In this document: one piece after another, positions 1 to 7,781 of the stretch
Position numbering within the stretch: the first letter of the stretch is position 1
How the letters are laid out: each line of letters starts with the position of its first letter
DNA from: an uncultured Clostridia bacterium
GTDB lineage: Bacteria > Bacillota > Clostridia > TANB77 > CAG-508
Direction of reading: 5' to 3'
Assembly (NCBI GenBank): GCA_947630155.1
Contig: CANRGM010000009.1
Span: 1-22,322 of the forward strand
DNA: 22,322 bases
Notes under the pieces: model-generated
The model's database searches: none
Told to the model about the DNA's origin: nothing
What the model saw: only the letters and a program-made list of their open reading frames with translations
Program-made: the position numbers and the translations under genes

Positions 1-1064
1 TTATGTAACACATTCATTTCTGTTTCAAAATTATCCAATAATTTATCTATAACTTTAGGTCCTACGCCTGGTATAAATGTTAGTGGAATTTGATAAATAT
101 ATGGTGGTCTAAAGTTTGGACTTTGTGTTTCAGGTTTATCCTTTATTATTTCAATTCTGTCAAAAACACCCATAGTTATATTTGAACTATCACAATCATT
201 ACATTTTAAAACTGGAGCATCTCCTTCTATTCTTTTTCCGCACTTTTCACAATATGTTCTATGATACTTTCCAAGTTTTGGATCTAATCCATAATTTGCT
301 ACAATTTTTCTTCCATCTTCATTTTTTATTGCTTTCATAAGTTCTTTAAAGCTAATATCTTCAACTAATATTTTATTATACTCTCTTGCAATTTTAGGTA
401 AAGAATGTGCATCTGAATTAGTTAGAAAAGTCTTATTTTCTAATTCTGATATTTCATCTGCTAAAAATGTATCTGAACTTAGACCTAATTCTATTGCAGG
501 AATTCTATCAAACTTTTCTTTGAAGATTTTAGACAATCTATCTGTACAATTTCCATAGAAACTTTTATGTGGAGTAAATGCATGTGCAGGAATTAGTACT
601 CCATTATATTTTTCTACTATATCAATTAGCTCATATGCTGAAATATTCGCTCTTTGAGAACTTAAAGTGATATTTTTTATGTGATTGCTCATTTCTTTAG
701 AAAATGCCTTTATATCCTTTAATGTAGGGAAATAACAAAGATTATGAGCACTTCCGGTTTTTAATTGGTCATTTACTTCTGATGTCTCAATTTCACTTCC
801 TAATATAATACATACCTTATCTTTATAAATTATTCCACCATCTTCAATTTCATATGCTTCACCTGTCTTTAAAAAATTTTCTATATCCTCTATAACATAA
901 GGTGATGCACAATCTATAATTCCTACAACATTTATTCCCTTTCTATCAGCACATTCTTTTGCAATATTAGCAAAATTCAAAGATTTAGCTGCTGTTATTT
1001 TAATTGGTTTTCCATTTTCTGATCTTCCTATATGTACATGTAAATCCGCAAATATTTCGTTCAT
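1..1064 (-). CDS. Endonuclease Q-like PHP-domain protein (partial, C-terminus off window)
   Basis: The frame is open from an ATG at 1064 to the left edge, giving about 354 residues without the C-terminus. The N-terminus has the PHP metal-binding motif DLHVHIG and a later DAHSLPKIAREYNKI stretch. These are followed by a four-cysteine zinc ribbon (CEKCG, then CNDC) and a helix-hairpin-helix-like GVGPKVIDKLL near the cut end. This domain order is that of the endonuclease Q / TIGR00375 family, which is known to cleave DNA next to deaminated bases. In this organism that role is inferred. GAGGAG lies a few bases before the start. The gene sits 74 bp downstream of tmcAL on the same strand and may be co-transcribed with it. 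CGG occurs three times in the gene (around 239, 755 and 1047), always out of phase with the codons, and the frame is intact. Confidence 0.82.
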   Translation of the reverse strand, partial: MNEIFADLHVHIGRSENGKPIKITAAKSLNFANIAKECADRKGINVVGIIDCASPYVIEDIENFLKTGEAYEIEDGGIIYKDKVCIILGSEIETSEVNDQLKTGSAHNLCYFPTLKDIKAFSKEMSNHIKNITLSSQRANISAYELIDIVEKYNGVLIPAHAFTPHKSFYGNCTDRLSKIFKEKFDRIPAIELGLSSDTFLADEISELENKTFLTNSDAHSLPKIAREYNKILVEDISFKELMKAIKNEDGRKIVANYGLDPKLGKYHRTYCEKCGKRIEGDAPVLKCNDCDSSNITMGVFDRIEIIKDKPETQSPNFRPPYIYQIPLTFIPGVGPKVIDKLLDNFETEMNVLH

Positions 1065-1138
1065 TTTATTATCTCCTCACATATCTTTTTTATTTAAATA
1101 TACAAAAGCAATTCTTCCTTAAATGTGTAACATATATC

Positions 1139-2372
1139 TCACATAATTATCATATTTTTAGTATAGTCCAAATTAGCCATAGAATCATTCCTATATCCTA
1201 GTGTATATACATCTGTCGCAAAAATATCAATTTCAAGCATTCTTTTATATATTTTATTTGTACTACTATCCATAAACCTTTTAACAGAAGTTATTACTTC
1301 CATTTTAGGATTTTTTTGAGCTATCCCTGACAATAACAATTTTCCCTTTCCATTAAAGCCTAATACTCTAGCATATGGAACTACCTTTTTGGCTGCTAAC
1401 ACATCCTTTTTCGTTATTCCGAGTAGTGCAAATACTAATATTCTTTGAATTCTAGTTTGAGTATATCTTTTTGTTTTTACAATATTTATAAAATCCCTTA
1501 TATTATTACAAAAATTTGCAGCATTTTTTATAGTATTTTCCAAACCTTCTGTAACATCAGGCAATTCTGCAATTTGGTCTACAGTCATTTTTCTTAATGT
1601 ATAGAAAATTTCTTTTTCGAATCTTTGCAAATCAAAAATTATATTACCTAATTCATGCTCTTTTAAAAGTGTTTCATAACATATGCGTGGAACAACTTTT
1701 CTTACACTTCCAAAATCCTTATTTAACAACATTTTTCTTATTGCTGTAGCACTAGCCAAATCATCAACAATAAAATTATCATTATAATAAACCTTTTCTC
1801 TTTTAATTGCTATAGGTGTAATATTACTCTTCAGTTTCTTTAATGCTTTTAAATATTCTACTCCTAATATATTGTTAGAGTTATTTAAAATATCTTTATA
1901 TCTAACATCATCATTAAGATATTTAATAAGTGCTGTTTCTCTAGCTTTTGGAAAAGATACTCCTTGTTTTAGTTCTTCTTTTAATAAGTTTGAAAATTCT
2001 CTTGGTTCATCTGTTATTATATTGGCGATATTATTTAAAGCTGCATAATCTTCAGTCTCTGTTCCAAATGCTATTGTATCTACTATATTTAAATCATCTA
2101 GGATTTTTACTGCTCCTCCGTGCAAAATTCTCGGCACTTGACACACTGTAAACTGTAGGCAATTCTAGAACTAAATCAACTCCATTAGCTAATGCCATTT
2201 GTGTTTTTGTCCATTTATCTACTATTGAGGTATTCCCTCTTTGAACAAAGTTTCCACTCATAACGCATACTACATATTTTGCATTAGTCTGCTCTTTAGC
2301 CTTTTGCAAATGATATAGATGTCCATTATGAAATGGATTATATTCGGCAATTATACCTAAAACTTCACTCAT
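1139..2372 (-). CDS. tmcAL: tRNA(Met) cytidine acetate ligase, interrupted by a +1 frameshift at CGG
   Basis: TmcAL (YlbM family) makes N4-acetylcytidine at the wobble base of elongator tRNA-Met from acetate and ATP. The N-terminal nucleotidyltransferase motif GIIAEYNPFHNGHLYH is at residues 6-21, followed by MSGNFVQRG and LVLELPTVYSVSSAENFA. The frame then breaks at codon 85 and continues one base on as GAVKILDDLNIVDTIAFGTE. Skipping one C at 2120 gives about 410 residues, the usual length of the family (about 415 in Bacillus subtilis). Both parts are otherwise intact with no further damage. The ATG at 2372 follows AGGGGATG. The stop is TGA at 1139-1141. The gene diverges from rnhA. It could be called a pseudogene, but three other genes here show the same lesion, which argues for recoding. 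Confidence 0.87.
2117..2120 (-). other. Apparent +1 shift site CGGA in tmcAL
   Basis: On the minus strand the reading is TTT GCA C GGA GGA GCA GTA. The zero frame meets CGG at codon 85 and stops at TGA eight codons later. Omitting the C gives Phe-Ala-Gly-Gly-Ala-Val, which joins the two halves of the protein. The family varies at this first glycine but normally has GA next. Confidence 0.8.
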
Positions 2373-2416
2373 ATGTTCATCCCCTATTCTTAGCTTAACT
2401 ATATCTAAAAAAACTC

Positions 2417-2445
2417 TTGTATATAAAAAACTTTACTGTTATAAT
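2417..2445 (+). promoter_or_regulatory. Sigma-A-type promoter of rnhA
   Basis: TTGTAT (2417-2422) and TATAAT (2440-2445) are separated by 17 bp, close to the vegetative consensus. The expected transcript start leaves a leader of roughly 85 nt before the rnhA ATG. Confidence 0.65.
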
Positions 2446-2502
2446 ATCATAAACGCAGAAAAAATCAATATAAAAATACTTAAAATTTTAATGTTAGAAT
2501 TT

Positions 2503-2518
2503 GAAAGAAATTTCTTTC
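2503..2518. repeat. 16-bp perfect palindrome in the rnhA leader
   Basis: GAAAGAAATTTCTTTC is a perfect inverted repeat in the 5' leader, ending just before the Shine-Dalgarno region (GTGAGG, about 2524-2529). It could be an operator or a small RNA hairpin limiting ribosome access. No known binding site is recognised. Confidence 0.4.
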
Positions 2519-2536
2519 GGGAAGTGAGGCAAAAAT

Positions 2537-2972
2537 ATGGAAGAGGTTACAATATATACAGATGGTGCATGTTCACGGTAATCCTGGGCCAGGCGGATGG
2601 GGTAGTGTTTTAATGTATAAAGGAAATAAAAAAGAAATATCTGGTGGAAATCCTAATACTACAAATAATATCATGGAAATCACAGCTGTTATTGAGGGTC
2701 TGAAAATGCTCAAATTTCCTTGTAAAGTTAATTTATATAGTGACAGTGCTTATGTGGTTAATTGTTTTAATCAGGGATGGATTTATAATTGGATGAAAAA
2801 GGGTTGGAAAACAGCCAATAATGAGCCTGTTAAAAATAGAGAATTATGGGAGGAATTGTATAATTTGACGAAAATTCATGATGTAACTTTTATTAAAGTT
2901 AAGGGACATAGTGATAATGAGTTTAATAATAGGTGTGATGAGCTCGCTAGGAATGCAATAAATGACTTGTAA
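2537..2972 (+). CDS. rnhA: Ribonuclease HI, interrupted by a +1 frameshift at CGG
   Basis: RNase HI cuts the RNA strand of RNA-DNA hybrids. The ATG at 2537 follows GTGAGG at about 7 nt and begins MEEVTIYTDGACS. The zero frame then reads CGG TAA, a stop at codon 15. Dropping one C at 2576 continues it as GNPGPGGWG, completing the family signature TDGACSGNPGPGG. The product is 144 residues, close to the usual 150-155. The catalytic acids are present: Asp9 in YTDGA, Glu in NNIMEITA, Asp in YSDSAY, Asp in RCDELA, and also the KGHSDN histidine. A later ATG at 2562 would lose the first catalytic aspartate and cannot be the real start. The gene has its own promoter and terminator. Confidence 0.9.
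2576..2579 (+). other. Apparent +1 shift site CGGT in rnhA
   Basis: The reading is TGT TCA C GGT AAT CCT. The zero frame gives CGG followed at once by TAA. The shifted frame gives the invariant Gly-Asn-Pro of RNase HI. The affected glycine is one of the most conserved in the family, so the shifted reading is well determined. Confidence 0.88.
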
Positions 2973-3008
2973 TTTTTGTAATAACTTTTGTTTTATATGA
3001 GAATATAG

Positions 3009-3058
3009 AAAAACTTCTGTATTATGTTAAATCGTTTTAATATAATACAGAAGTTTTT
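3009..3058. terminator. Bidirectional intrinsic terminator between rnhA and the ABC gene
   Basis: The arms 3009-3031 and 3036-3058 pair over 23 bp with one G-T wobble and a 4-nt loop. Flanking A and T runs mean it can end transcripts from both the plus-strand rnhA and the converging minus-strand ABC gene. Confidence 0.85.
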
Positions 3059-3117
3059 GATTTAAATTCCCTTTTTCATACTATACTCAAAAAGTATTTC
3101 AAAAATAAATATTTTTC

Positions 3118-5727
3118 CTACTCTGTTCTCAATGCTTCAACTGGATCTTTCTTGCTTGCTACCTTTGATGGGATTAATCCTGCTATTACAGTTAGCATTA
3201 CACTAATAAATACAAGAATTATTCCTCCAACTATTGGTAGTTTTGCAATTCCAGAAACATTAGCCAATGATTTTATTATTGCATTTATCGGTATGTTTAA
3301 TAGAAGTGTAACACCTATACCAATTAATCCTGCTGCTAAACCTACAATAAGAGTTTCTGCGTTGAACACTCTAGATATATCTTTTTTAGATGCACCAATT
3401 GCTCTTAGAATTCCAATTTCTTTTGTTCTTTCTAGAACAGAGATGTATGTTATTATTCCAATCATTATAGAAGATACAACTAATGAGATTGATACAAATG
3501 CTATTAGAACATAACTTATCATATCAACAATTGTTGTTACAGAAGACATCATCATCCCAACTAAATCTGAATATGTTATAACATTTTCTTCTTTACCAGA
3601 ATCTGTTTGTTTTTTATTATATTCTTCTATTTCATTAGATATCGTTTCTTTTGCATCAAAGTCCTTTGGATATATATTTATAACTGCTGGTTTATTTAAA
3701 TCCACTGAACCTAGACTTAATAATACAGTTTCATATGTTGAATCATTATTTTTTGTATAATTTGATATAAAAGCTGCTAATTCTTCCTGGCTTAATCCTG
3801 AGATGTATGCTTTTTGTTCATCACTTAATAAAGAGATGTCAAATGCTGAAGATAATGTTTGGTTTTGTTCTTCATCTATAAATCTTGCGCCTGTAAATAC
3901 ATTTATTTCTGGATTTTCTTTTTGTTCATTTACTATTTCTGATTCATTTATTTTATTTATTACATATTCAGTTAATTCTTTTGTATAGCCAATTTCACCT
4001 GATGTACTTTGTATGTTGCTTTCCTCTTTTGGCTTTATAATACCTACTACTTTAATGCTTTCAGCATTTTGTAGTTTTTGTTTCATATATTCTTCATTAT
4101 TTGATCTATCTAACCATATCCCATTACTTTTTTCATAATAATCTGAATTTAACAATACTTTGTAAGATAAATTTAATAATTCATCATATGTGTATGATGT
4201 TACATCTTTTTTCTCTATCTCTTCACCTTTTTGTATAGATGTCATCATTGTCTTCAATTCAATTTGATTCTTTAATCCCAATGTATATAATGTATAATCA
4301 CTGATTTCATTATTTTCATCTACAATTAAAACAACTTCATTAAAGTTTTCAGGCATTTTTCCTGCTAGTATATCATACTGCGATAGTAATAAATCTTTAT
4401 TATCAATTAATTCTCTCCATACATCAGTGCTTCCAAATGACATAGACGCCATCATTGAATTGTTTGATGATTGAGTATCTTCTGATGGTGCAAACCCTAT
4501 ATTGCTCATCACTGTACTTGGATTTACTTTAACAACTCCATCTGAAGTATCTTCTTTATATAAGTTCAAATCAAGATTATAACTATATTGAATAGCATTT
4601 GAGTTATCTTTTATTATTGATCTTTCATTCTCAATATACCTTTTAAATTCCTCTAAATTATTAGTTTTCATTTTTGTAGATAGAGTACTTAACATATTTT
4701 CCATTATGTTTCTTGAATATATTTTTCCATCTTCATTATTCTTATTAGCTTGACTTTCATCCATCATTGCAGTCATCATGCTAGAAGTGTCCACACTTTC
4801 TTCTTGAATAGTAATAGGATATGATGATAGTGTATCTTCTTGAACTTTTTGTATATAATTATCTATTCCATTTGATAAAGATAAAATAAGAGCAATTCCT
4901 ATTATACCAATACTTCCAGCAAATGCAGTTAAAAACGTTCTTCCTTTTTTTGTCATTAAATTATTTAGACTTAGTGATAATGCAGTTAAATAATTCATTG
5001 ATGTTTTACCTGTTTTAGCTACATTAGTTTCATTTTGTCTATCCTCATCAGTGTATGGATTTGAATCACCTACAATTATTCCATCTAATATTTTTACTAT
5101 TCTTGATGAATATTTTTCTGCCAACTCCGGGTTATGTGTTACCATTATTATTAATTTATTTTCAGATATCTCTTTTAGTATTTCCATTATTTGAATACTA
5201 GTTTCTGTATCTAATGCTCCAGTTGGTTCATCTGCCAAAATTATATCAGGATCATTAACCAAAGCCCTTGCTATTGCCACTCTTTGCATCTGACCTCCAG
5301 ACATTTGATTAGGTTTTTTATGTATCTGATCTTTTAATCCAACTTTTTCTAAAGCTTCAATTGCTTTTTGTCTTCTTTCCTTTTTAGAAACGCCTGAAAG
5401 TGTGAGTGCCAATTCTACATTTGATAACACAGTTTGATGTGGTATAAGGTTATAATTTTGAAATACAAATCCTACTGAATAATTTCTATAAGCATCCCAA
5501 TCCTTATCTTTAAACTTCTTTGTAGACTTTTCATTAATAATCAAGTCTCCACTAGTATATCTATCTAATCCACCAATAATATTTAAAAGGGTAGTTTTAC
5601 CACAACCACTTTGACCTAGAATAGATACAAATTCACTTTTTCTAAACTCTAGATTTATACCTTTTAATGCTTGAACTTTCATATCACCTGAAAGATAATC
5701 TTTCGTAATATTTTTCAATTTTAACAT
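3118..5727 (-). CDS. MacB-like ABC transporter, fused ATPase and FtsX-type permease
   Basis: This is an 869-residue fused half-transporter. Residues 1 to about 225 are the ATPase: Walker A GQSGCGKTT at 38-46, signature SGGQMQR near 142, and Walker B IILADEPTGALD. A first membrane helix (FLTAFAGSIGIIGIALILSL) lies near 265. An extracytoplasmic region of about 450 residues follows, then three C-terminal membrane helices of the FtsX/MacB permease type, including a conserved LERTKEIGILRAIGASKKDI loop. Such proteins act as dimers that use ATP to move extracytoplasmic substrates (peptides, lipids, antibiotics). The substrate cannot be told here. The ATG at 5727 has AAGGAGGAG about 8 nt upstream. 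It lies 49 bp after the basic protein gene, probably in one operon, and ends in the shared terminator. Confidence 0.88.
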   Translation of the reverse strand: MLKLKNITKDYLSGDMKVQALKGINLEFRKSEFVSILGQSGCGKTTLLNIIGGLDRYTSGDLIINEKSTKKFKDKDWDAYRNYSVGFVFQNYNLIPHQTVLSNVELALTLSGVSKKERRQKAIEALEKVGLKDQIHKKPNQMSGGQMQRVAIARALVNDPDIILADEPTGALDTETSIQIMEILKEISENKLIIMVTHNPELAEKYSSRIVKILDGIIVGDSNPYTDEDRQNETNVAKTGKTSMNYLTALSLSLNNLMTKKGRTFLTAFAGSIGIIGIALILSLSNGIDNYIQKVQEDTLSSYPITIQEESVDTSSMMTAMMDESQANKNNEDGKIYSRNIMENMLSTLSTKMKTNNLEEFKRYIENERSIIKDNSNAIQYSYNLDLNLYKEDTSDGVVKVNPSTVMSNIGFAPSEDTQSSNNSMMASMSFGSTDVWRELIDNKDLLLSQYDILAGKMPENFNEVVLIVDENNEISDYTLYTLGLKNQIELKTMMTSIQKGEEIEKKDVTSYTYDELLNLSYKVLLNSDYYEKSNGIWLDRSNNEEYMKQKLQNAESIKVVGIIKPKEESNIQSTSGEIGYTKELTEYVINKINESEIVNEQKENPEINVFTGARFIDEEQNQTLSSAFDISLLSDEQKAYISGLSQEELAAFISNYTKNNDSTYETVLLSLGSVDLNKPAVINIYPKDFDAKETISNEIEEYNKKQTDSGKEENVITYSDLVGMMMSSVTTIVDMISYVLIAFVSISLVVSSIMIGIITYISVLERTKEIGILRAIGASKKDISRVFNAETLIVGLAAGLIGIGVTLLLNIPINAIIKSLANVSGIAKLPIVGGIILVFISVMLTVIAGLIPSKVASKKDPVEALRTE

Positions 5728-5776
5728 TGAACTTTCTCCTCCTTATAATATTCACTTTAACAAACTAATAATCTGC

Positions 5777-6841
5777 CTATACAACTTCTTTTTCATATTG
5801 TACTCTTACTAAATTTCCGGCAATTTTTCTTCCACTAATATTATTTGTTCTTCTTATTCCGGTAACAATTTGTCTTGTTCCATCATTTCTACGCAAATTA
5901 GGTAATCTCGTTTCAGGCACTGCTATTCTTTTTTTCATTTCCATGATTCTTTCAACTTTTGCTGAATCAAAAATATATACATTGTTTTTTCGTATACCCC
6001 TTTTTTCTGTATAATTTATTGCTTTTTGTAATACATTAACCCTAGGTTTTTTAATTTTCTTTTTCTTACCTATAATAATCAGACTAGTAGCTAGTCTATC
6101 ATACTTAGCCATTTTCTTCATATTCTTATTTTCTTCTCGACTAAATACTCCTTTTGATAAATCTTTATTTAATTCATATCTGATTTCAAAAGGCTTATGT
6201 AGCAATACACCTTCATCAAGTACATTTTTTATATACATTTTGGCGTAATCAATTTTTCCCTCTTTTACAAGAATATGAATAATATCTGGGTTTAATTTAT
6301 AACTTTTGTCTTCATCTACATCTAATTCATCAAATACATTTATTCCAAAATTTAATCGTTTCAAGTCTTCTAAAACTCTTTTTCTCTTTCTATCAAGATT
6401 TTTTATATTTTTTATTTTATAATATTTTATTTTTTCTAATCCATCTTTTTCATAAATTTTTATTTTATAACTTCCTCTTTCTGAATTATATTCTATTTTC
6501 AAATCTTTTCCAGTTTTATTTATAGTAGATTTTCTAGTTTTAATTTTCATTGATTTTTTCGATAATTTTTTATATGCATTTTTAATTCGCTGGTTTACTT
6601 CTGGATTAACATAATAATCATTCTTATGACAATGTTTTCTATATTGTAATTTAACTCTACCTATCATATACATTAATTCATCAATATGTTCGTTTTTTGT
6701 TCTTTTATTTAATTTTATTATCTTTTTTATATTGTGTAGAATTCTCAATTCATTAATGAAACTATACTTGTTATTAAAGTTTTTTCTTAGTGACTTTCCT
6801 ATCTTCCTTAACTCTTTTTCATAATCACACTTTTCTTTCAC
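5777..6841 (-). CDS. Unrecognised, very basic protein (354 aa)
   Basis: I do not recognise this family. The protein is extremely rich in lysine and arginine, with no clear signal peptide or membrane helix. The first third looks helical (repeated KKIIKL, KNAYKKLSKK). The middle is strand-like (GSYKIKIYEKDGLEKIKYYKI). The C-terminus carries arginine-rich RNDGTRQIVTGIRRTNN. The composition suggests nucleic-acid or other polyanion binding, but that is only an inference. I chose GTG at 6841 because GGAGGA (6851-6856) is 9 nt upstream. The in-frame TTG at 6850 touches that site directly and is too close. A good promoter lies upstream, and the ABC exporter follows 49 bp downstream, so the two are probably co-transcribed. 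Confidence 0.6.
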   Translation of the reverse strand: MKEKCDYEKELRKIGKSLRKNFNNKYSFINELRILHNIKKIIKLNKRTKNEHIDELMYMIGRVKLQYRKHCHKNDYYVNPEVNQRIKNAYKKLSKKSMKIKTRKSTINKTGKDLKIEYNSERGSYKIKIYEKDGLEKIKYYKIKNIKNLDRKRKRVLEDLKRLNFGINVFDELDVDEDKSYKLNPDIIHILVKEGKIDYAKMYIKNVLDEGVLLHKPFEIRYELNKDLSKGVFSREENKNMKKMAKYDRLATSLIIIGKKKKIKKPRVNVLQKAINYTEKRGIRKNNVYIFDSAKVERIMEMKKRIAVPETRLPNLRRNDGTRQIVTGIRRTNNISGRKIAGNLVRVQYEKEVV

Positions 6842-6866
6842 TGTTTTCAATCCTCCAATCTTTGGT

Positions 6867-6895
6867 ATTATACTACATATTATTAATTACTACAA
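6867..6895 (-). promoter_or_regulatory. Sigma-A-type promoter of the basic-protein/ABC operon
   Basis: On the minus strand TTGTAG (6895-6890) and a perfect TATAAT (6872-6867) are separated by 17 bp, giving a leader of about 20 nt to the GTG start. Confidence 0.7.
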
Positions 6896-6933
6896 GTTTT
6901 TTTTCATGGTCAGGCACAAAAAATTAAACCCTA

Positions 6934-6941
6934 CATATAAT
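6934..6941 (+). promoter_or_regulatory. Possible sigma-E-like -10 element of sigK
   Basis: CATATAAT lies about 28 nt before the sigK start and resembles the sigma-E -10 element (CATACAAT), with no good vegetative -35 at the expected distance. In Bacillus subtilis sigK is transcribed by sigma-E polymerase. It could also be read as an ordinary TATAAT with a poor -35. Confidence 0.3.
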
Positions 6942-6969
6942 TTATATAGATTTAATCGGAGGTAAATGT

Positions 6970-7669
6970 ATGTTAACTGTTTGCATATCAGGATTTATAG
7001 CCTTTTTAAAAAGTGCTATTTTCGTAGTCGGATACATATCTAACAATAATCTATTTCCAGAACCACTCTCTTCTGATGAAGAAAAAATATACATAGAAAA
7101 ATGTGAACAAGGAGATGAAGATGCAAGAAATATATTAATTGAAAGAAATTTAAGATTAGTAGCACATGTATGTAAAAAATATTCTACATCTAATATTGAG
7201 CAAGATGACTTAATTTCAATAGGTACAATAGGGCTTATTAAAGGTATTAAAAGTTTTGATTCTAACAAAGGTGTTCGCCTAGCTACATATGCATCTAGAT
7301 GTATTGAAAATGAAATACTAATGCATTTAAGAGCTACAAAAAAATTAGGAGCAGAAATATATTTGGAAGACACTATAGGAAAAGATAAAGATGACAATAC
7401 AGTTTCCTTACAAGAAGTGATTGAAAATGATGAGAGAAGTATTGAAGACGAAGTTGATTTAAAATTCAAAATAAAAAAACTATATAGAAAAATGAAAGAG
7501 GTTTTAAAGGACCGCGAAAAGTTAATCCTAGAAATGCGATTTCGGTTTAGACGGTCAAAAGCCTCGAACTCAGAATCAAATTGCCAAATATCTTGGTATT
7601 TCCCGCTCCTACGTTTCACGTATTGAAACAAAAGCAATCAATAAGCTGTCAAAAGAAATTGAAGAATAA
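6970..7669 (+). CDS. sigK: Sporulation sigma factor, pro-sigma-K, with a +1 frameshift at CGG
   Basis: Sigma-K is the late mother-cell sigma factor of sporulation. The N-terminus has a hydrophobic pro-sequence (FIAFLKSAIFVVGYISNNN), which in Bacillus is removed by SpoIVFB. It is followed by FPEPLSSDEE, region 2 (NILIERNLRLVAHVCKKY, DLISIGTIGLIKGIKSFD, YASRCIENEILMHLRA) and region 3. At codon 192 the zero frame reads CGG and would continue with an unrelated tail of about 26 residues. Dropping one C at 7543 gives MRFGLDGQKPRTQNQIAKYL, then GISRSYVSRIETKAINKL: a complete region 4 helix-turn-helix. The total is 232 residues, close to the 241 of Bacillus. GGAGG precedes the ATG. The coding region is not split by a skin element, and there is no sign of one in the window. 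Confidence 0.9.
7543..7546 (+). other. Apparent +1 shift site CGGT in sigK
   Basis: The reading is ATG CGA TTT C GGT TTA GAC GGT CAA. The shifted frame gives Arg-Phe-Gly-Leu-Asp-Gly, the conserved entry to sigma region 4. The CGA codon two places upstream reads as ordinary arginine (the family has MRY/MRF), so the effect is confined to CGG. Confidence 0.86.
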
Positions 7670-7681
7670 TATACCAATTTA

Positions 7682-7726
7682 GAGTATACAGAATATTACA
7701 AAATTATGCTGTATACTCAATTTTTT
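7682..7726 (+). terminator. Intrinsic terminator of sigK
   Basis: GAGTATACAG (7682-7691) pairs perfectly with CTGTATACTC (7709-7718), followed by AATTTTTT. It begins 13 nt after the sigK stop reached in the shifted frame, which supports that frame as the real gene end. Confidence 0.8.
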
Positions 7727-7781
7727 CATTTTGAAAGACACTTATATAATCCCTTATACTAACTATCATAATGAATATCTT

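Noticed and set aside
2562..2972. Internal ATG at 2562 as the real start of RNase HI
   Set aside because: It would remove the first catalytic aspartate and half of the TDGACSGNPGPGG signature, and the Shine-Dalgarno sequence belongs to the ATG at 2537.
6842..6850. TTG at 6850 as the start of the basic protein
   Set aside because: GGAGGA directly touches this codon, leaving no spacing. GTG at 6841 is 9 nt from it.
6942..7637. A 231-residue open frame antisense to sigK
   Set aside because: It mirrors the sigK coding sequence, is rich in Ser/Phe/Ile as antisense frames are, and has no ribosome binding site or family resemblance.
6970..7669. Skin-type DNA element interrupting sigK
   Set aside because: The two parts of the gene are contiguous apart from one base. 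There is no recombinase gene or inserted element.
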